Source: Rhinopomastus cyanomelas (taxonomy: Eukaryota; Chordata; Aves; Bucerotiformes; Rhinopomastidae). Taken from it: a stretch of 64,000 nt of DNA. The position numbers were made by a program, and so were the translations under genes. The DNA is taken from positions 374,309 through 438,308 of the forward strand of contig VXBP01004404.1 in the NCBI GenBank assembly GCA_013400115.1. Direction: 5' to 3'. Shown here piece after piece: positions 33,976 through 46,720 of this stretch (its first letter is position 1; each line of letters opens with the position of its first letter). The notes beneath the pieces were generated by a model that was not told where the DNA came from, made no database searches, and saw only the letters and a program-made list of their open reading frames with translations.

Positions 33976-35162
33976 GGTGCAGTGACATGCTACAGCACTT
34001 CAAAATCAAACAACCTCTTCAACAGGGCTTTCATCACGACAGACATGAGAAATGGGGTTTCCAAAAGGTAGACCTTCCCTGAGTTCAGCTGATGAAACCT
34101 TGAAGCAACTGACTTGCAGCTCACAGAGGCAATTGGCCTGTTTGTGAAGACCAGTGTGCTCCAGGTTGCTGCTGGTTGCTCTCTGCGCTAACCTAATCCC
34201 TTTCATAAACAGCAAAAATGTTTGTAGCTCAGACCTCGAGAGACTGACGTGACCCTTCAGCCTGGAGCTGTTGCTCTCCTCTGCATGAAAGGGATCCTTG
34301 TGGGGATCCCTCCTCCTGCTGAGGGGGCAAGTGTGACACATGGCTCTGGCAGAAGAGGCCAAGTGCTGCTGCCTGGCTGTAGGCACACATGAGAAAACCA
34401 GCCCACCACACACTGCTGCTGCCCAGGAGCAAGGGATAACAATCCTAAGGATCTTGGGCTGGGGCTGCCCCATCCCAACCACTTCTCACAGCTCAACACA
34501 GCTTAAGGTAAGAACGCTCCCCCTTCCCAGCTCTTTTCTAACAGAGCTTCTCCTCTCATGGCTCCTCCAGCCTCCTCCAGCAGGAGCCCCGGTGGGACTC
34601 ACACTCTTGGCTGAGGCTCCAGAGAGGGCCCTGGCCAGAGATGCTGCTGACCCACCTCCAGCTGTGCCCTCCTGCCCCCTGCCAGCTGCAGGGCTCCACG
34701 TGCCCTCCACCAAGCTGTTTCAGCACATGTCCCAGGAAAAAAAAAGATACTCACTTTTTATTGTCAGGTTAGTTTTGTTCCCAGCTGAGAGCGCTGAAAC
34801 GGCTTGGCAAGGGCTCGGCGGAGAGACGGAGCCAGAAAGCAGAGGGGGTGGAGAAACTGTGAAGGGAAGGGCCACAGGCACCAGCACTTCGATGAGCTCA
34901 GGCTGCCAGGGAGCTGCAGCATCCAGCACGCATTAACCCTCTCCCCAGGCGATCCCACAATTTGCCTGCTGATAACTTATCAGCCAGCAGTCCCTTCACA
35001 AATGGGAATGGACACAAAGCAGTGCTCCGGAGGCTCCACGACCCACCAGGAACTCCAGCATTACTCCTTCCAGAGAGCCATCAGCCAGGGCATTACACCA
35101 GAGATAAACCCTGACCTACACTGGCAGCTCTCACAGCACAAGGAACCCAAGCCTCGACTTCA

Positions 35163-35566
35163 GAGAATCATGAGGGATTGGAAGGGACCTTGAAAGATCA
35201 TCTAGTCCAAAGCCCCTGAACACAGCAGGATCTCCTAGAACAAGTCACACAGGAACACATCCAGGTGGGTTTTAAATGTCTCCAGAGAAGGAGACCCCAC
35301 AACCTCCCTGGGCAGCCCCTTCCAGGGCTCTGTCACCCTCAGTGGGAAGAAGGTCCTTCTCATATTTATGTGGAACGTCCTATGTTCCACTCACACCCAG
35401 TGCCCCTCGTCCTATCGGTAGATAACATTGAGCAGAGCCTGGCTCCATCCTCCTGACACCCACCCTTTCCATATTTACCAACATTAATGAGGTCACCCCT
35501 CAGTCTCCTCTTCTCCAAGCTCAAGGGACACAGCTCCCTCAGTCTCTCCTCATAAGGCAGGTGCTC
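35163..35566 (-). mobile_element. CR1 LINE 3' fragment (0.40 kb)
   Basis: GAGAATCATGAGGGATTGGA through the 3' UTR, then the end of ORF2 on the minus strand (ERLRELCPLSLEKRRLRGDL). It is cut near GGCAGGTGCTC. Confidence 0.92.
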
Positions 35567-35670
35567 AAAAATAGTGGGTTTGCTTTTTAGGGTCACGAAG
35601 TCAAACACAAGGTAAAGTGATGTGTAGGATGACGAAGCAATGGCTCCCCAATTCCCTAGTCACACCAAAA

Positions 35671-35724
35671 CACTGGATGACCTTTTGAGGTCCCCTCCAA
35701 CTCCTAATGTTCTGTGATTCTGTG
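35671..35724 (+). mobile_element. CR1 3' tail fragment
   Basis: ACTGGATGACCTTTTGAGGT to AATGTTCTGTGATTCTGTG. Confidence 0.8.
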
Positions 35725-35879
35725 AAAAGTACCTCGGCCACGTGAACCCTGCAGAAGCCCATGAACATCACACGAGCTCTTTACCCCAAAAGTGCAGCAA
35801 CGACACTTTCTCCATCGTGGCCATGTCCTTATGGATTTGATTCTGTACGGGAAGGGCGAGTAAAAAGCCGACGGACTCG

Positions 35880-35930
35880 ATGGACTCGATGATCTCTTTG
35901 GGTCCCTTCCAACCCCTAACATCCTATGAT
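35880..35930 (+). mobile_element. CR1 3' tail remnant
   Basis: TGGACTCGATGATCTCTTTG and CCAACCCCTAACATCCTATG. Only the last 50 bp or so. Confidence 0.65.
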
Positions 35931-36906
35931 TTGGAGCTGAAGAGGTTATGTACAAAGGATACGACCATCTTGTTTTGTTCATCTCTGCACAGACCCGTTT
36001 CCTTGATGCAGAGGGGTACGTGACCCTAACCTGACACCCACAGCCCACACTACAAAGGCACGTCTGTTACTCCTGAGAGCAAGACCAGAGTGTCTGTCTG
36101 TCTGGCAACTCAGACTGGTACAATCAACTCTCTCTCTTGATGTGGGTTGATCATGAAAGTACCTTGAAGAGGATCACAGTGAGAAGATGTTTTGTACTCC
36201 ATCTTAAAGGCTTTTTCCAACCTAAATGACTCTGTGACTTCATCTGGGCATCTGGAGCTGGATCTTTCTCTGATCTATGTGATGTGTTGGGGTACTAGCA
36301 AAGGACGTTGGATTTTGACTCTACCTGTCAAGGGCACAGAGAGTGATTCCTAGTGAATCCTCCCAAATCTTCCGCGGCAGATTAAAAGGAGAGATGCCTG
36401 CACTCAAGCTGGCACCTAGCTAGCCATTTAAAGGCATGCTCCCCAACTTCCTGGTGCAGGCTTGCACTAGATTATCTAATCTCGCCCTTCCTTCTCCTAG
36501 ATATGTAAAGCAAGGGAAGGACAAGTTATCTTCCAATATCCCCTTTATCATTCCAGGCCACCCAAACTTGTTCTGTAAAATAAAACAGCCGGCTCTGCTT
36601 TCACTTCTTTTTTTTTAAATTCATTTAAGAACTTTATGGAGAAGTTCAAGCCCCTCTTTTGTAGGAAAGGATGAAAGAAAATTATAGTCTTATCTTACTC
36701 TTACACACAGGAAGCACTTACTCATCCTCATGCTGTGATTACTTCCAGTAATGGTTGGCTTTTGCTCCACCCCGGCGCACAAATGCAGGCTCTCGGTGCT
36801 GAATGCAAGCATGCTTAATTAAGAAGCCCCTGGGCAACCTGCAAAGAGGCCTCCTGTTGGACCTAGCCAAAGCTTTAGAGGAGTTATGCTACGTTACATG
36901 TTTTTG

Positions 36907-37396
36907 TCCAGTTCTGGGCCCCTCCGTTCCAGAAGGACACAGAGCTGCCGGAGAGAGTCCAGCACAGGGCCACAGAGAGGATCAAAGGAGGGGAGCATCT
37001 CCCTGAGGAGGAAAGACTGAGGGAGCTGGGGCTCTTGAGCTTGGAGAAAAGGAGACTGAGGGGTGACCTCATTAATGTCTATAAATATGTGAAGGGTGGG
37101 TGTCAGGAGGATGGAGCCAGGCTCTGCTCAGTGTCATGTAGTGATAGGACAAGGGGCAGTGGGTGTCAGCTGGAATACAGAAGGTTCCACATCAATCTGA
37201 GAGGAACTTCTTCCCAGCGAGGGTGACTGAGCACTGGAACAGGCTGCCCAGGGAGGCCGTGGAGTCTCCTCTGGGGATGTTTAAAACCCACCTGGACATG
37301 TTCCTGTGTGACCTGATCTAGGTGATCCTGCTGTGGCAGGGGGATTGGACTGGATGATCTTTTGAGGTCCCTTCCAATCCCTAATGTTCTGTGATT
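36907..37396 (+). mobile_element. CR1 LINE 3' fragment (0.49 kb)
   Basis: TCCAGTTCTGGGCCCCTCCG to AATGTTCTGTGATTTT. Residues LEKRRLRGDLINVYKYVKGG are readable. It is main family with a short deletion near 37270. Confidence 0.93.
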
Positions 37397-37659
37397 TTTT
37401 GAAAAGCTCCTGGAAGTGACATCACTCTCCAACCCGACCAGCAGAACAGTTAAACGTTGCTGCCACTGAGGCATCCCAACAAATGCTTTCAATCAATTCA
37501 CGCGCTCTGGGGTTGATTAGAAAGAGAGAATTGTGCTTCAAGAGACGACATCAAGGTCTCAACATCTGTTTCCATTCCATATTAGGAATGAAACTACCCT
37601 GGAGAGTTATTGGGGAAAAGGGGGTGGGGGTGTGGAACAAAGGAAAAAGTCACCAGGAT

Positions 37660-37793
37660 CTTCTTCTCCAGAGACGTTTAAAACCCGCCTGGACATGTTC
37701 CTGTGTGACTTGGTCCAGGTGATCCTGCTCTGGCAGGAGGATTGGACTAGATGAGTTTTTGAGGTCCCTTCCAGTCCCTAATGTTCTGTGATC
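37660..37793 (+). mobile_element. CR1 3' tail fragment
   Basis: CTTCTTCTCCAGAGACGTTT to AATGTTCTGTGATC. Reading-frame end and 3' UTR are present. Confidence 0.9.
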
Positions 37794-40079
37794 CAGCTGC
37801 TGCAGCAGCCAAGCCAGCAAGAGAAAGGCTCAGGCTTCATTTTTCTGATGCCAGATGAGTCCCTGTAGCACCTACTCTGGCTGCGCTCTTCCCACCTCTG
37901 CAATATTCCGAGTGAATATTTTCCACTTCACTCTCACAGTCAAACATTCTTGGGGAAAGAACAAGATTTCCATAAGACAGCCAGCTTTGAACAAGCCAGT
38001 ATGAAAATCAAGTCCCAAACTACTATGAATCTAGTCATCTAAGGAGCTCGCAGAGCGGCAGGAGCATCTCCCACACAAGTAAGATGACTTCTCTCTCGGG
38101 CGAAGAGGGTTAACTTTATGCTTTTGGACCAGAATTCAAATGAATCACAGCTCAGAAACACTGTGCTGCAGATGTGTCACGTATGTTTAATCCAAACCAA
38201 CGGCGATTAGCTTCTCAGAGGATTAGCAAACCAATCACACTCACAGTGGCATGATTGCAGATCCTCACGCAGCGAAGCAGCAGGGACCCACAGGCTGGTG
38301 GTGGGGAAGGAGTGTGGTAGCTGCTTTTTCAGGAGAGGTCTACGGCTGCAGCAGGACACCTGGGCGCTCACGCACACGGCTAAGATGGCAGATAGGATCT
38401 GCCTGTGTTGGTTTTCTCCCTGGTGCTGCTCAGTAAAAATGCTGCAGATCATTGAAATACAGCAGAGACAACACAAATCCCACCTGGTCCTGCGGGTAGC
38501 TCCTCAGCTGTGAGAGCTGCATGACAACGACTGCCACCCCAGCCAGGCTGCTCGCTTCAGATGGCTTTGTTTCAAGGAATATGACAGCTTTCCAGGTGAT
38601 GTCCTAATTCTAAATCCAGTACCTGCTTCTCCAACCCCAGTTGGGCACCTGAGCTGGACTGACTGGCAATTTGTCAGCCCACGTCCCTGCTCTCTGAACG
38701 GACTACTGCCCTGTATCTGCAAGCACATCGCCAAATCTCGGGTGAGCGTGGAGAGTTATTCCTGCAACCTCAAGAATTCAAACAGCTCTCCTGAACGTTT
38801 AAATCCTCATGAAGCTCAATCAGCCCCTCAGAAAGATTTCTATCTGCTTTAGTCATGGGAATTCTTCAAAGCCCTTGCTGTGTGACACAGCTATCTGTAA
38901 TAGACTCTTCCAGATCTCTCTGAACATCCAGTGCTCTTCTAGAAAGGATTCTGAAGACCACTTTTACCATCAGGCTTCCCTGTCCCACTCTCTCCTGCGG
39001 TGAGGGGAATGAGCTAGAGGTGACAGTGAGCTGTGCAAAGGTGCTGCTCTGAGCTGACTCTGTCCATCCTCCCCAAAGCAGATCTCAAAGCCCTGTCAGG
39101 GAGCCTCACTCAAACAGCACTTCGCCAGGCCCCTTCAATCCCCCCATTCCAGCAGCCAGGGAGAAAAGTCATCTCCTCCCGTCTGCCCTAATTCCAGCAC
39201 CTCACAGGAAAAAGCAGCCCTGCCTCTGCTGCCAGCAAAGGAGGGAGAAAGCACCAGGAAGGAGAGAGGAGCACATCTGGAATCAATTGGAGAGAGCTGA
39301 ACGCATCGGAAAGAACTGCAGAGCTGGCAGAAAGCGTGGCGAGGAGCCGCGCGCTCAAACGTGACTACAGAGCAAAGGTGGGGGACGAGCCACATGCAGC
39401 ATTCTTAAGCCCTAAACCACAGCTCCTCTGGGGGCTCTTTTTTTAAACACAGGCAGCTGAATGTCTCAGCCCTGTCACATCTTCACTGCTGCTGGCCCAG
39501 CACGGGTAGGCTCAGAACTCTACAGAGGACCGGGGACGAGGAGCGCGGCACCAGCCGAGGCAAACGGGACTCATCTGTGACTCGAGCGCCAGGACCCAGT
39601 AACGCAGCAACGATATTCTATCAGGCTGCTTTGAGGGTGCAGGATGGAGGAAGCCTGTGAGTGACTTGGCAGAGGCTGGAGAACAGAGAGCTGATGGTTT
39701 AAAAACGCACAGTTCTTCCCACAGTTACTTTCCGTTCCAGCAACGCGTTCTCTTGTCTCCTGCCACTCATGTGTTCCAAGGGTTTTCCATTTTCAGAGAA
39801 GCCTCTGCTCTGAAGCCCTGGAAAGGAGAGGTTCTAGAAAGGAACAGAGAGCCATGGAGAACGAACTCACAAGAACAGAAGCCTGGTGCACAGGGCAAGT
39901 GCAGTTGTTTGGCTCCATCACAAACGAGGAGGATGCAAGAAGCAACACAGGCTCAGCCGGATGAGAAACCAGACACAGTCTTCCAGATGCAAATCTTTAA
40001 GGGGGAATTGGAAAACTCAAAAGGGAACATGAAAGAATCACAAAAATGACCACAGGGAGGACCTTCTTTTCTCATCAAC

Positions 40080-40370
40080 CCCCTGAAGGGAGGTTGTAGT
40101 CGGGTGGTCAAGCTCTTCTCCCAGGCAGCTAGTGACAGGATGAAAGGGCACAGCCTGAAGCTGCCAGGAGAGGGTTAGGTTGGATATTAGGGAGCCCATC
40201 CTCATGGAAAGGGTGATCAGACAGTGGAATGGACTGCCCAGGGCAGCAGTGGAGTCACCATCCCTGAAGCACAGACTGAATGTGGCGCTTAGCACCATGG
40301 TCTAGCTGATGTGGTGATGGTCGGGTCACAGGCTGGACTGGATGGTCTCAGAGGTCTTTTCCAGTCTCAA
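40080..40370 (+). mobile_element. CR1 3' fragment, LV-ending second family
   Basis: CCCCTGAAGGGAGGTTGTAG, GCTCTTCTCCCAGGCAGC and GGAATGGACTGCCCAGG, then GGATGGTCTCAGAGGTCTTT. Its tail stops at CTCAAT, where a reverse copy begins. Confidence 0.88.
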
Positions 40371-40505
40371 TCACAGAATCATTAGGGATTGGAAGGGACC
40401 TCGAAAGATCATCCAGTCCAAGCCCCCAACACAGCAGGATCACCTAGACCAAGTCACGCAAGACCACATCCAGGCAGGTCTTAAACATCTCCAGTGAAGG
40501 AGATG
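40371..40505 (-). mobile_element. CR1 3' fragment abutting the previous copy tail to tail
   Basis: TCACAGAATCATTAGGGATT to TCTCCAGTGAAGGAGA, reverse main family. It joins the sense copy at 40370 with no spacer. Confidence 0.9.
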
Positions 40506-40825
40506 TCATTCCTGTCACTCTATGAGAGGAAAAAGCCACGTAGCTAATACACTGAAAAATTTGGAAAAACCATCTATTTTGCTTATAGTTTAAAAGAAAA
40601 AACTAAGTGGCAACTGATCATTCTGTGGAAGTATATTAATGGCAAGGAAATTAAAAAAAGGAGGCAGCAATAGTATTTAATCTAATGAACAAAGACATCA
40701 AGCAAACCAATAGCCAGAAGCTTCAGTCTGATACACCCAGCTCCGGTAAAAGACACCCTTTTATTTTGTTTACCAATTTCTAAATGACAGTCATTAACTG
40801 AGAAGGACTTGGTCCTTTCACATGC

Positions 40826-41318
40826 AATCACAGAACATTAGGGATTGGAAGGGACCTCGAAAGATCATCCAGTCCAATCCCCCTGCCACAGCAGGATCAT
40901 CTAGACCAAGTCGCACAGGAACACGTCTAGGTGGGTTTTAAATGTCTCCAGAGCAAGAGACTCCACAACCCCCCTGGGCAGCCCCTTCCAGGGCTCTGTC
41001 ACCCTCACTGGGAAGAAGTTCTTTCTCACATTGATGTGGAACCTTCTATGTTCCAGCTCACACTCACTGCTCCTCATCCTATCACTAGATGCCACTGAGC
41101 AGAGCCTGGCTCCATCCTCCTGACACCCACCCTTCACATATTTATCAACATTAATGAGGTCACCCCTCAGTCTCCTTTTTTCCAAGCTCCAGAGCCCCAG
41201 CTCCCTCAGCCTTTCCTCATCAGGGAGATGCTCCACTCCATCATCTCTGTGTCTCTGTGCTGGACTCTCTCCAGCAGTTCTGTGTCCTTCTGGAACTGAG
41301 GTGCCCAGAACCAGACCT
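40826..41318 (-). mobile_element. CR1 LINE 3' fragment (0.49 kb)
   Basis: A well-kept reverse copy. On the minus strand an open frame still reads RLRELGLWSLEKRRLRGDLI ... THLDVFLCDLV and then stop, followed by about 85 bp of 3' UTR. This shows where the main family's ORF2 ends. Confidence 0.94.
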
Positions 41319-42519
41319 TCCATCTCTTCATGCAAAACAGAGGTACCCAAGTGAGACATGTTGGTCTACAACACACATACGGCCACAAGAAACATCTAAA
41401 ACCAGATCTGTAGAACAACGTTCTGGAAAGCTAAGGAGAGCTGGCCGAAGTGGATGGACATAAATTAGAACAGATTAAACTACACATCAGACACATTTAG
41501 AAGTAAAGTGACTTCATCTTCTGGACAGGAACAAGCCATTGAGAAGCACAGGTGCACCTTCACATACCACCTAATACAACGAAATAGCAACTGGCCCCAG
41601 AAGCAGCGGCTCTATCTCCCTCCCCAGCTGTTGCTGCAGCCATAGCCAGAAAATTCATCCAAACAATAGTCTTCTGTTTGGTCATGAACTGAACTGTCCT
41701 GCTTGATATCTGCCTGAGCACGATGCCCGAAGCAGAGAGGAGGCTGAACATATGGCCAGGGCAGGAGGATGAGGGGAACTATTCTTCTCGCAGCAGTCCG
41801 AAGTTACGCTAAATTAAGCGCAACTTGAAAATGCACCTGAAAGCCACTTCACCCCAGAACGAGAGGACACACGGACACGGAGCATATGTTCCTCACACCA
41901 CCTGCTTCACTCATGCTTAACTTCCAGAGCGTCCCTGCGTAAGGTGGTTTACACATGGTGAATCTGTCAAGTATCTAAGGAAAGATTTCCCCTTTGTTAT
42001 AAAAATCCTCTCAAAGCCTCTCTCCCCCCCCAGGCTTTCCAGCTAATGTGTGTTTACCAAATTCCTGCTGTAACCACAAACCAGCACAGACTTCTCCCCT
42101 ACCCAGGCCACCTGCACAGCTCAAAGGCAAAGCCTGAGGTCAGCGGCGCATCTGACCACCTTTCCGAGGGCTCCTCCGGGGCCGGGTGTCATTAAAGCAG
42201 CCCCAGCCTCGGGAAGCACGCTGCTCTCCCTGGCCACGACCTTGGTCGCACAGAGCACGTGCAGGTTTAACAACAGCGACGTGCCAACCAGCCACATTAA
42301 ACCACTGAATATTCCTGGTAGTCCCACCTGATAAACCACTCTATTGCACCCAAGGTAAATCGATAAACCTTAAGAGCTAAATGGATACGAGGGCATCTCA
42401 TTTCGGTGGCACGTCTGCAAGCATCTGCAGCTCCATTAACACGCTCCCACATGAGCCCCCGTGAAATCCACCCCTCCCCAATTCCCTGCAGACCTCCACC
42501 TTCCGTGGCCAAGTGCATT

Positions 42520-42960
42520 AAGGGTCCTTTGCCCCCTCCTCGCGCTTTGTCCGCCCGCTCGCGCCTACAGAGAGAGTACAGGCTGCGCAGAACTCCAAAC
42601 ACTTCCAGCCGGCCGCTCTCCCCTCCTGTACAGCCCCTTTCAGCCTAAACAAAGCCGCTCGCTCCAGGATACAGGCCTGGAAAAAACAGCATTAGCATCT
42701 GGCAACCAAGAGCAGCACCCCGGCATACGAGCCCCGGCGCAAGCACAAGTCGCCGGCGTGAAGAGGAAACACCGAGGCGGGTGCCCGGCTGCTCCCGTCA
42801 GTCCTGCACTGGGGAATGCCTGTGCTTGTAGGGGTTTTTTTTAAATATATTTTTATCCTATTACTGAAAGGAAATGCCAGGGACTGCTGCAGCCCCTGTC
42901 CCTGGAGGCTCCGCGGCTGCCGTTGGGCTGTGCTGCCTTTGCGGCGATGAATATTTAAAC
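42520..42960. promoter_or_regulatory. CpG-rich patch in intron 1, possible alternative promoter or enhancer
   Basis: Within otherwise CpG-poor intron 1, this stretch has many CpGs (for example around 42540-42570, 42605-42665, 42720-42790 and 42910-42945). AT-rich motifs follow directly (42838-42858 and 42947-42975). It has no recognisable CR1. RBFOX genes use several promoters, so an alternative first exon or enhancer is plausible. I could not identify a coding first exon with a phase-0 donor here. Confidence 0.3.
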
Positions 42961-43431
42961 AAGGCAATAAATATTGCAGGAGCACATTCATCCCGATGAG
43001 GAGTCTACGAGACAACCAGGGCTGCTCCCTGCTCTGCCCCTTCAGGCTCCGACACCGCCTGCCCTCCCGTGGCCCTTCTTCCCCTCCAGCCCTTAACAGG
43101 CACCCGAGAGCCTCAAATATTCATGAGCAGAGCTCGGGTTACTTTCCAAGAGATGAAATAAAATGGGGAGCTTTTCAATTTTCACTTACTAAGACACAGA
43201 AAGTCATAAGTTGTTGTGGATGGGAAAAACCAAGGTAAAGGCAGGGGTGTCTTTCTTGTGTTGTTTTCCATGCAGTTAGGATTTAGCATCAGAGCTCTTG
43301 TCCATAGGATGCTTTGGAAGTGGAGACATCAGCTGTTTGAATTTGGAGGCTGTGCTGGAGAAAAATCATCAAATGTTTGGCTTGTTCATATGTCCTGGCA
43401 CAGATGCCACAGGTTTTGCCACTGTCAGGAC

Positions 43432-43672
43432 CACAGAACATTAGGGATTGGAAGAGACCTCAAAAGACCATCTAGTCCAGTCACCACCACAGCAGGATCA
43501 CCTAGACCAAGCTGCACAGGAACATGTCCAGGTGGGTTTTAAACATCTCCAGAGAAGGAGACTCCACAACCCCCCTGGGCAGCCCCTTCCAGTGCTCTGT
43601 CACCATCACCGTAAGAAGTTCCTTCTCACATTGATGTGGAACCTCCTAACATCCTATGATCCTATGATCTTC
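43432..43672 (-). mobile_element. CR1 3' fragment plus a small sense tail
   Basis: The reverse main-family copy runs from CACAGAACATTAGGGATTGG to TTGATGTGGAACCTCC. It is followed by a sense tail remnant CTAACATCCTATGATCCTAT (about 43646-43670). Confidence 0.85.
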
Positions 43673-43900
43673 CACCCCCAGTTCCCTCCCTCAATTTCAG
43701 TGGTGCGTTTACTGCAGCATTCCTCAGTTCCTATCAGCCCCACTGGGCTCTCTGGGATGGTAACAGATGTGCACAGCTTGGCCATCAGTGGCACAAAGTA
43801 GTCTAGAAGCCAGGTTTGTGCCATAAAAAACCACATTCATTTTGTCTACACGTCATTCATGGGGGCTCTTCAGCCTTTTATAGTACTAAAACCTTGAGTA

Positions 43901-44393
43901 CTGGGGGCAGTTCTGGGCCCCTCACTTCAAGAAAGAGATTGAGGGGCTAGAGTGGGTCCAGAGGAGCAACAGGGAAGGGACTGAAGGGAAAGTCTGATGA
44001 GGAGAGGCTGAGGCAGCTCGGGGTGTTTAGGTTGGAGGCAGCTCAGGGGGGACTTTATCCCTCTCTACAGCTACTTGAAGGGAGGCTGTAGTCAGGTGGG
44101 GATCAGGCTCTTCTCCCAGGCAGCCAGCACCAGGAGGAGAGAGCAGGGCCTGAAGCTGCACCAGGGGAGGGTTAGGTTGGATGCCAGGAAGCCCTTCCCC
44201 ATGGAAAGGGTGATCAGACCCTGGAACAGACTGCCCAGGGCAGTGGTGGAGTCCCCATCCCTGAAGGTGTTTAAGGACAGACTAGATGTGGCCCTTAGTG
44301 CCCTGGTCTGGCTGATGTGGTGGTGTCAGATCTTAGGCTGGGCTGGATGATCTCAGAGGTCTCTTCCAGCCTCAGTAAGTCTGTGATTCTGTG
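43901..44393 (+). mobile_element. CR1 3' fragment, LV-ending second family (0.49 kb)
   Basis: CTGGGGGCAGTTCTGGGCCC to AAGTCTGTGATTCTGTG. The ORF2 end is readable (FKDRLDVALSALV, then a few codons). It is the longest copy of its family here. Confidence 0.9.
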
Positions 44394-44469
44394 CTCTCAC
44401 CTATAAACAAATATTTTTTAAGAAGAAATTTCAGGAGACCACTAAAATTTTGCAGTAAATTTTGAAGGA

Positions 44470-44548
44470 AATCACAGACTCATTAGGGATTGGAAGGGAC
44501 CCCAAAAGATCATCTAGTCCAATCCCCCTGCCACAGCAGGATCAAATC
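44470..44548 (-). mobile_element. CR1 3' tail fragment
   Basis: AATCACAGACTCATTAGGGA to CCTGCCACAGCAGGATCAA. Confidence 0.88.
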
Positions 44549-46327
44549 CAATTCATGCATAAAGATACAGGTTCAGGGTTAAATAATTAGGGCCATAAAA
44601 CCCACTGCACTCAAAAAAGGACCTTCAGGCCAGCTTCCACCACATACCTGACTAGATCTAAGACATGGAAGATGCTTGCTGGTCACACAACACACAGAGA
44701 AGCCTTCAGAAAGCTGCTGAGCTGAGTGAGGGGAAGGGAAAAGGGCTTCACAAAGAGCAGCCAGCAGCCAAAGGGTCATCCTCAGTGACAGGCACGAGCT
44801 CGCCTGCCTCTGGCTAGCTGAGCTGCACCAGGGCATCTCCTCTCCAGGCAAAGGCTGTAATTAATGGAACACAAAAAAAGCAGCAACTCTGCCTTGCCTG
44901 GTGCCCACATTTTCAAAGATGATGTCAACTAAGCTGCAGTCCCTACGTGTCACATGCTCCCAGAGATGCCTCGCGGCCTGCGCAAGGAGAAAACACTCCT
45001 CGCACCTGGATCCTGGCCCAGCTCAAGGTGCAAGCTGAGCACCAAGCGGTTCAGCCCCGTCGTGGCTCGGGCCTGGCAGGACACGTGCAAGGGCATGCGA
45101 CAACTCGGCGAGGTCTGCAGATGCACAGTCTTGGACTGAACTGCTGAAGCCCCCCGCAGTCTCATTTCAGCTGCTTTCAGACCTTTGAAGGGGAACAGCC
45201 GGGTCTTTGCTCTGCAGCACATCAAGAGTGAATTCCCTGCTGCAAGCCGGAGGCTCCTGCTAGTTCATCCATGATCCTTGTGGACCAGGGAAGACAGCGA
45301 GGCAGCAGCTGAGCGCTGCACAGCCTGTTCAGGGTGGCCAGTTCCCTATTAATGAAATTCTCTCTCACCCTCCTGCTCTGTGGCATGAATTGGCACCAAA
45401 GTGAAGTATTAAACTGTCAAACAGCACAACCTCACTCCAGATAGCATTTCAAGGAAGAGCAGCTGCCTACTGAATAGGTGAATCAATCACCTGCCAGGGC
45501 CCTCCGTCCCTTCTGACTGAAGGATCCTGGAAAAGCAGCAGCTTCCCTCCTTCAGTCCTGGCTCTCAGCCACGGCACCGAAAAGATGCTGTTTATATTAA
45601 AAATATAAAATAGCAAATCACAGCAGTGCAGTTCAGAGAGTGACAATAATCCTGCTGCTTTGCCAGGAGCAAACCCTGGGATTTCACATCCCTGCTCCGA
45701 ACCACAACCCAACTGTCCCTCATACATCACCAAAGCATCTGATCAGAACTCACACACAAGACATTCCCCCAAAAAAAAAAAACCCTCCCTTTTGCTTTCC
45801 CATCCCATTAACAGACCTCACGCACACAGGCAGCAAAATATCCTGGAAGATGGGCAATTTCCTCACTAAGTGATTTAGATCAGGAGCCACCATTTTACAG
45901 CAGACATCAAAATAACGAGGGCTCCTCTGCCAACTGAGCAGCTCCCTCTTATTCCCAGGATGGGCAGCACATCAACATGGAGAAACAGGGGGCATCTGAT
46001 CCCGGGCAAGAGCGTTAGGAAGGAAAACAACAGTTAATCCTGGAGCTCTGGAGGACCACAGAAAACAAAAGGAAACAGATTGAGAAAGTTCATTTGGATC
46101 ATATCAGCCTCACCGGCTGGCAAAGGGCACAGCAGGCATCCTGGTGAGAGGGAGGGGGAGGTTTGCCCTAGATCAGGTCACTATCACTGGCAGCTGACCT
46201 CAAACACAACAAGATTTCAGCTGACACTACCCGTTCTTCTAACTTTCAAAGGTGCAACTGCCTTCTGTAAAGAGATGAGATGTGTGAAACGTGTAGTGGC
46301 TGCCATTGAGGTCGGGGAGGAAGGAGA

Positions 46328-46720
46328 TCATAGAATCATTAGGGATTGGAAGGGACCTCAAAAGATCATCCAGTCCAATCCCCCTGCCACAGCAGGATCA
46401 CCCAGACCAAGTCCACAGGAACACATCCAGGCGGGTCTTAAACATCTCCAGTGAAGGAGACCCCCACAACCCCCCTGGCAGCCTGTTCCAGTGCTCCATC
46501 ACTGGGAAGAGTTCCTTCTCATATTGATGTGGAACCTCCTCTGTTCCAGCTCACACCTGCTGCCCCTTGTCCTGTCACTAGATGACACTGAGCAGAGCCT
46601 GGCTCCATCCTCCTGACACCCACCCTTCACATATTTATAGACATTAATGAGGTCACCCCTCAGTCTCCTCTTCTCCAAGCTCAAGAGACCCAGCTCCCTC
46701 AGCCTCTCCTCACGAGGGAT
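46328..46720 (-). mobile_element. CR1 LINE 3' fragment (0.39 kb)
   Basis: TCATAGAATCATTAGGGATT to AGCCTCTCCTCACGAGGG. On the minus strand it reads ERLRELGLLSLEKRRLRGDL. Small deletions are seen near 46470 and 46500. Confidence 0.93.

Noticed and set aside
34340..34936. 198-codon open frame on the + strand
   Set aside because: No family resemblance and no repeat or splice support. It is likely chance in a stop-poor stretch.
36203..36239. CR1 tail-like sequence (TTTTTCCAACCTAAATGACT)
   Set aside because: Too short and diverged to separate from chance.
40821..41335. CATGCAA on both sides of the CR1 at 40826 as a target duplication
   Set aside because: Only 7 bp, partly overlapping the element end, with about 10 bp of unexplained sequence on the right. 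It is too weak next to the 18-bp case at 53734.
40901..41359. 152-codon open frame on the minus strand
   Set aside because: It is the C-terminal remnant of CR1 ORF2 with a random 5' extension, so it is annotated as a mobile element and not as a gene.
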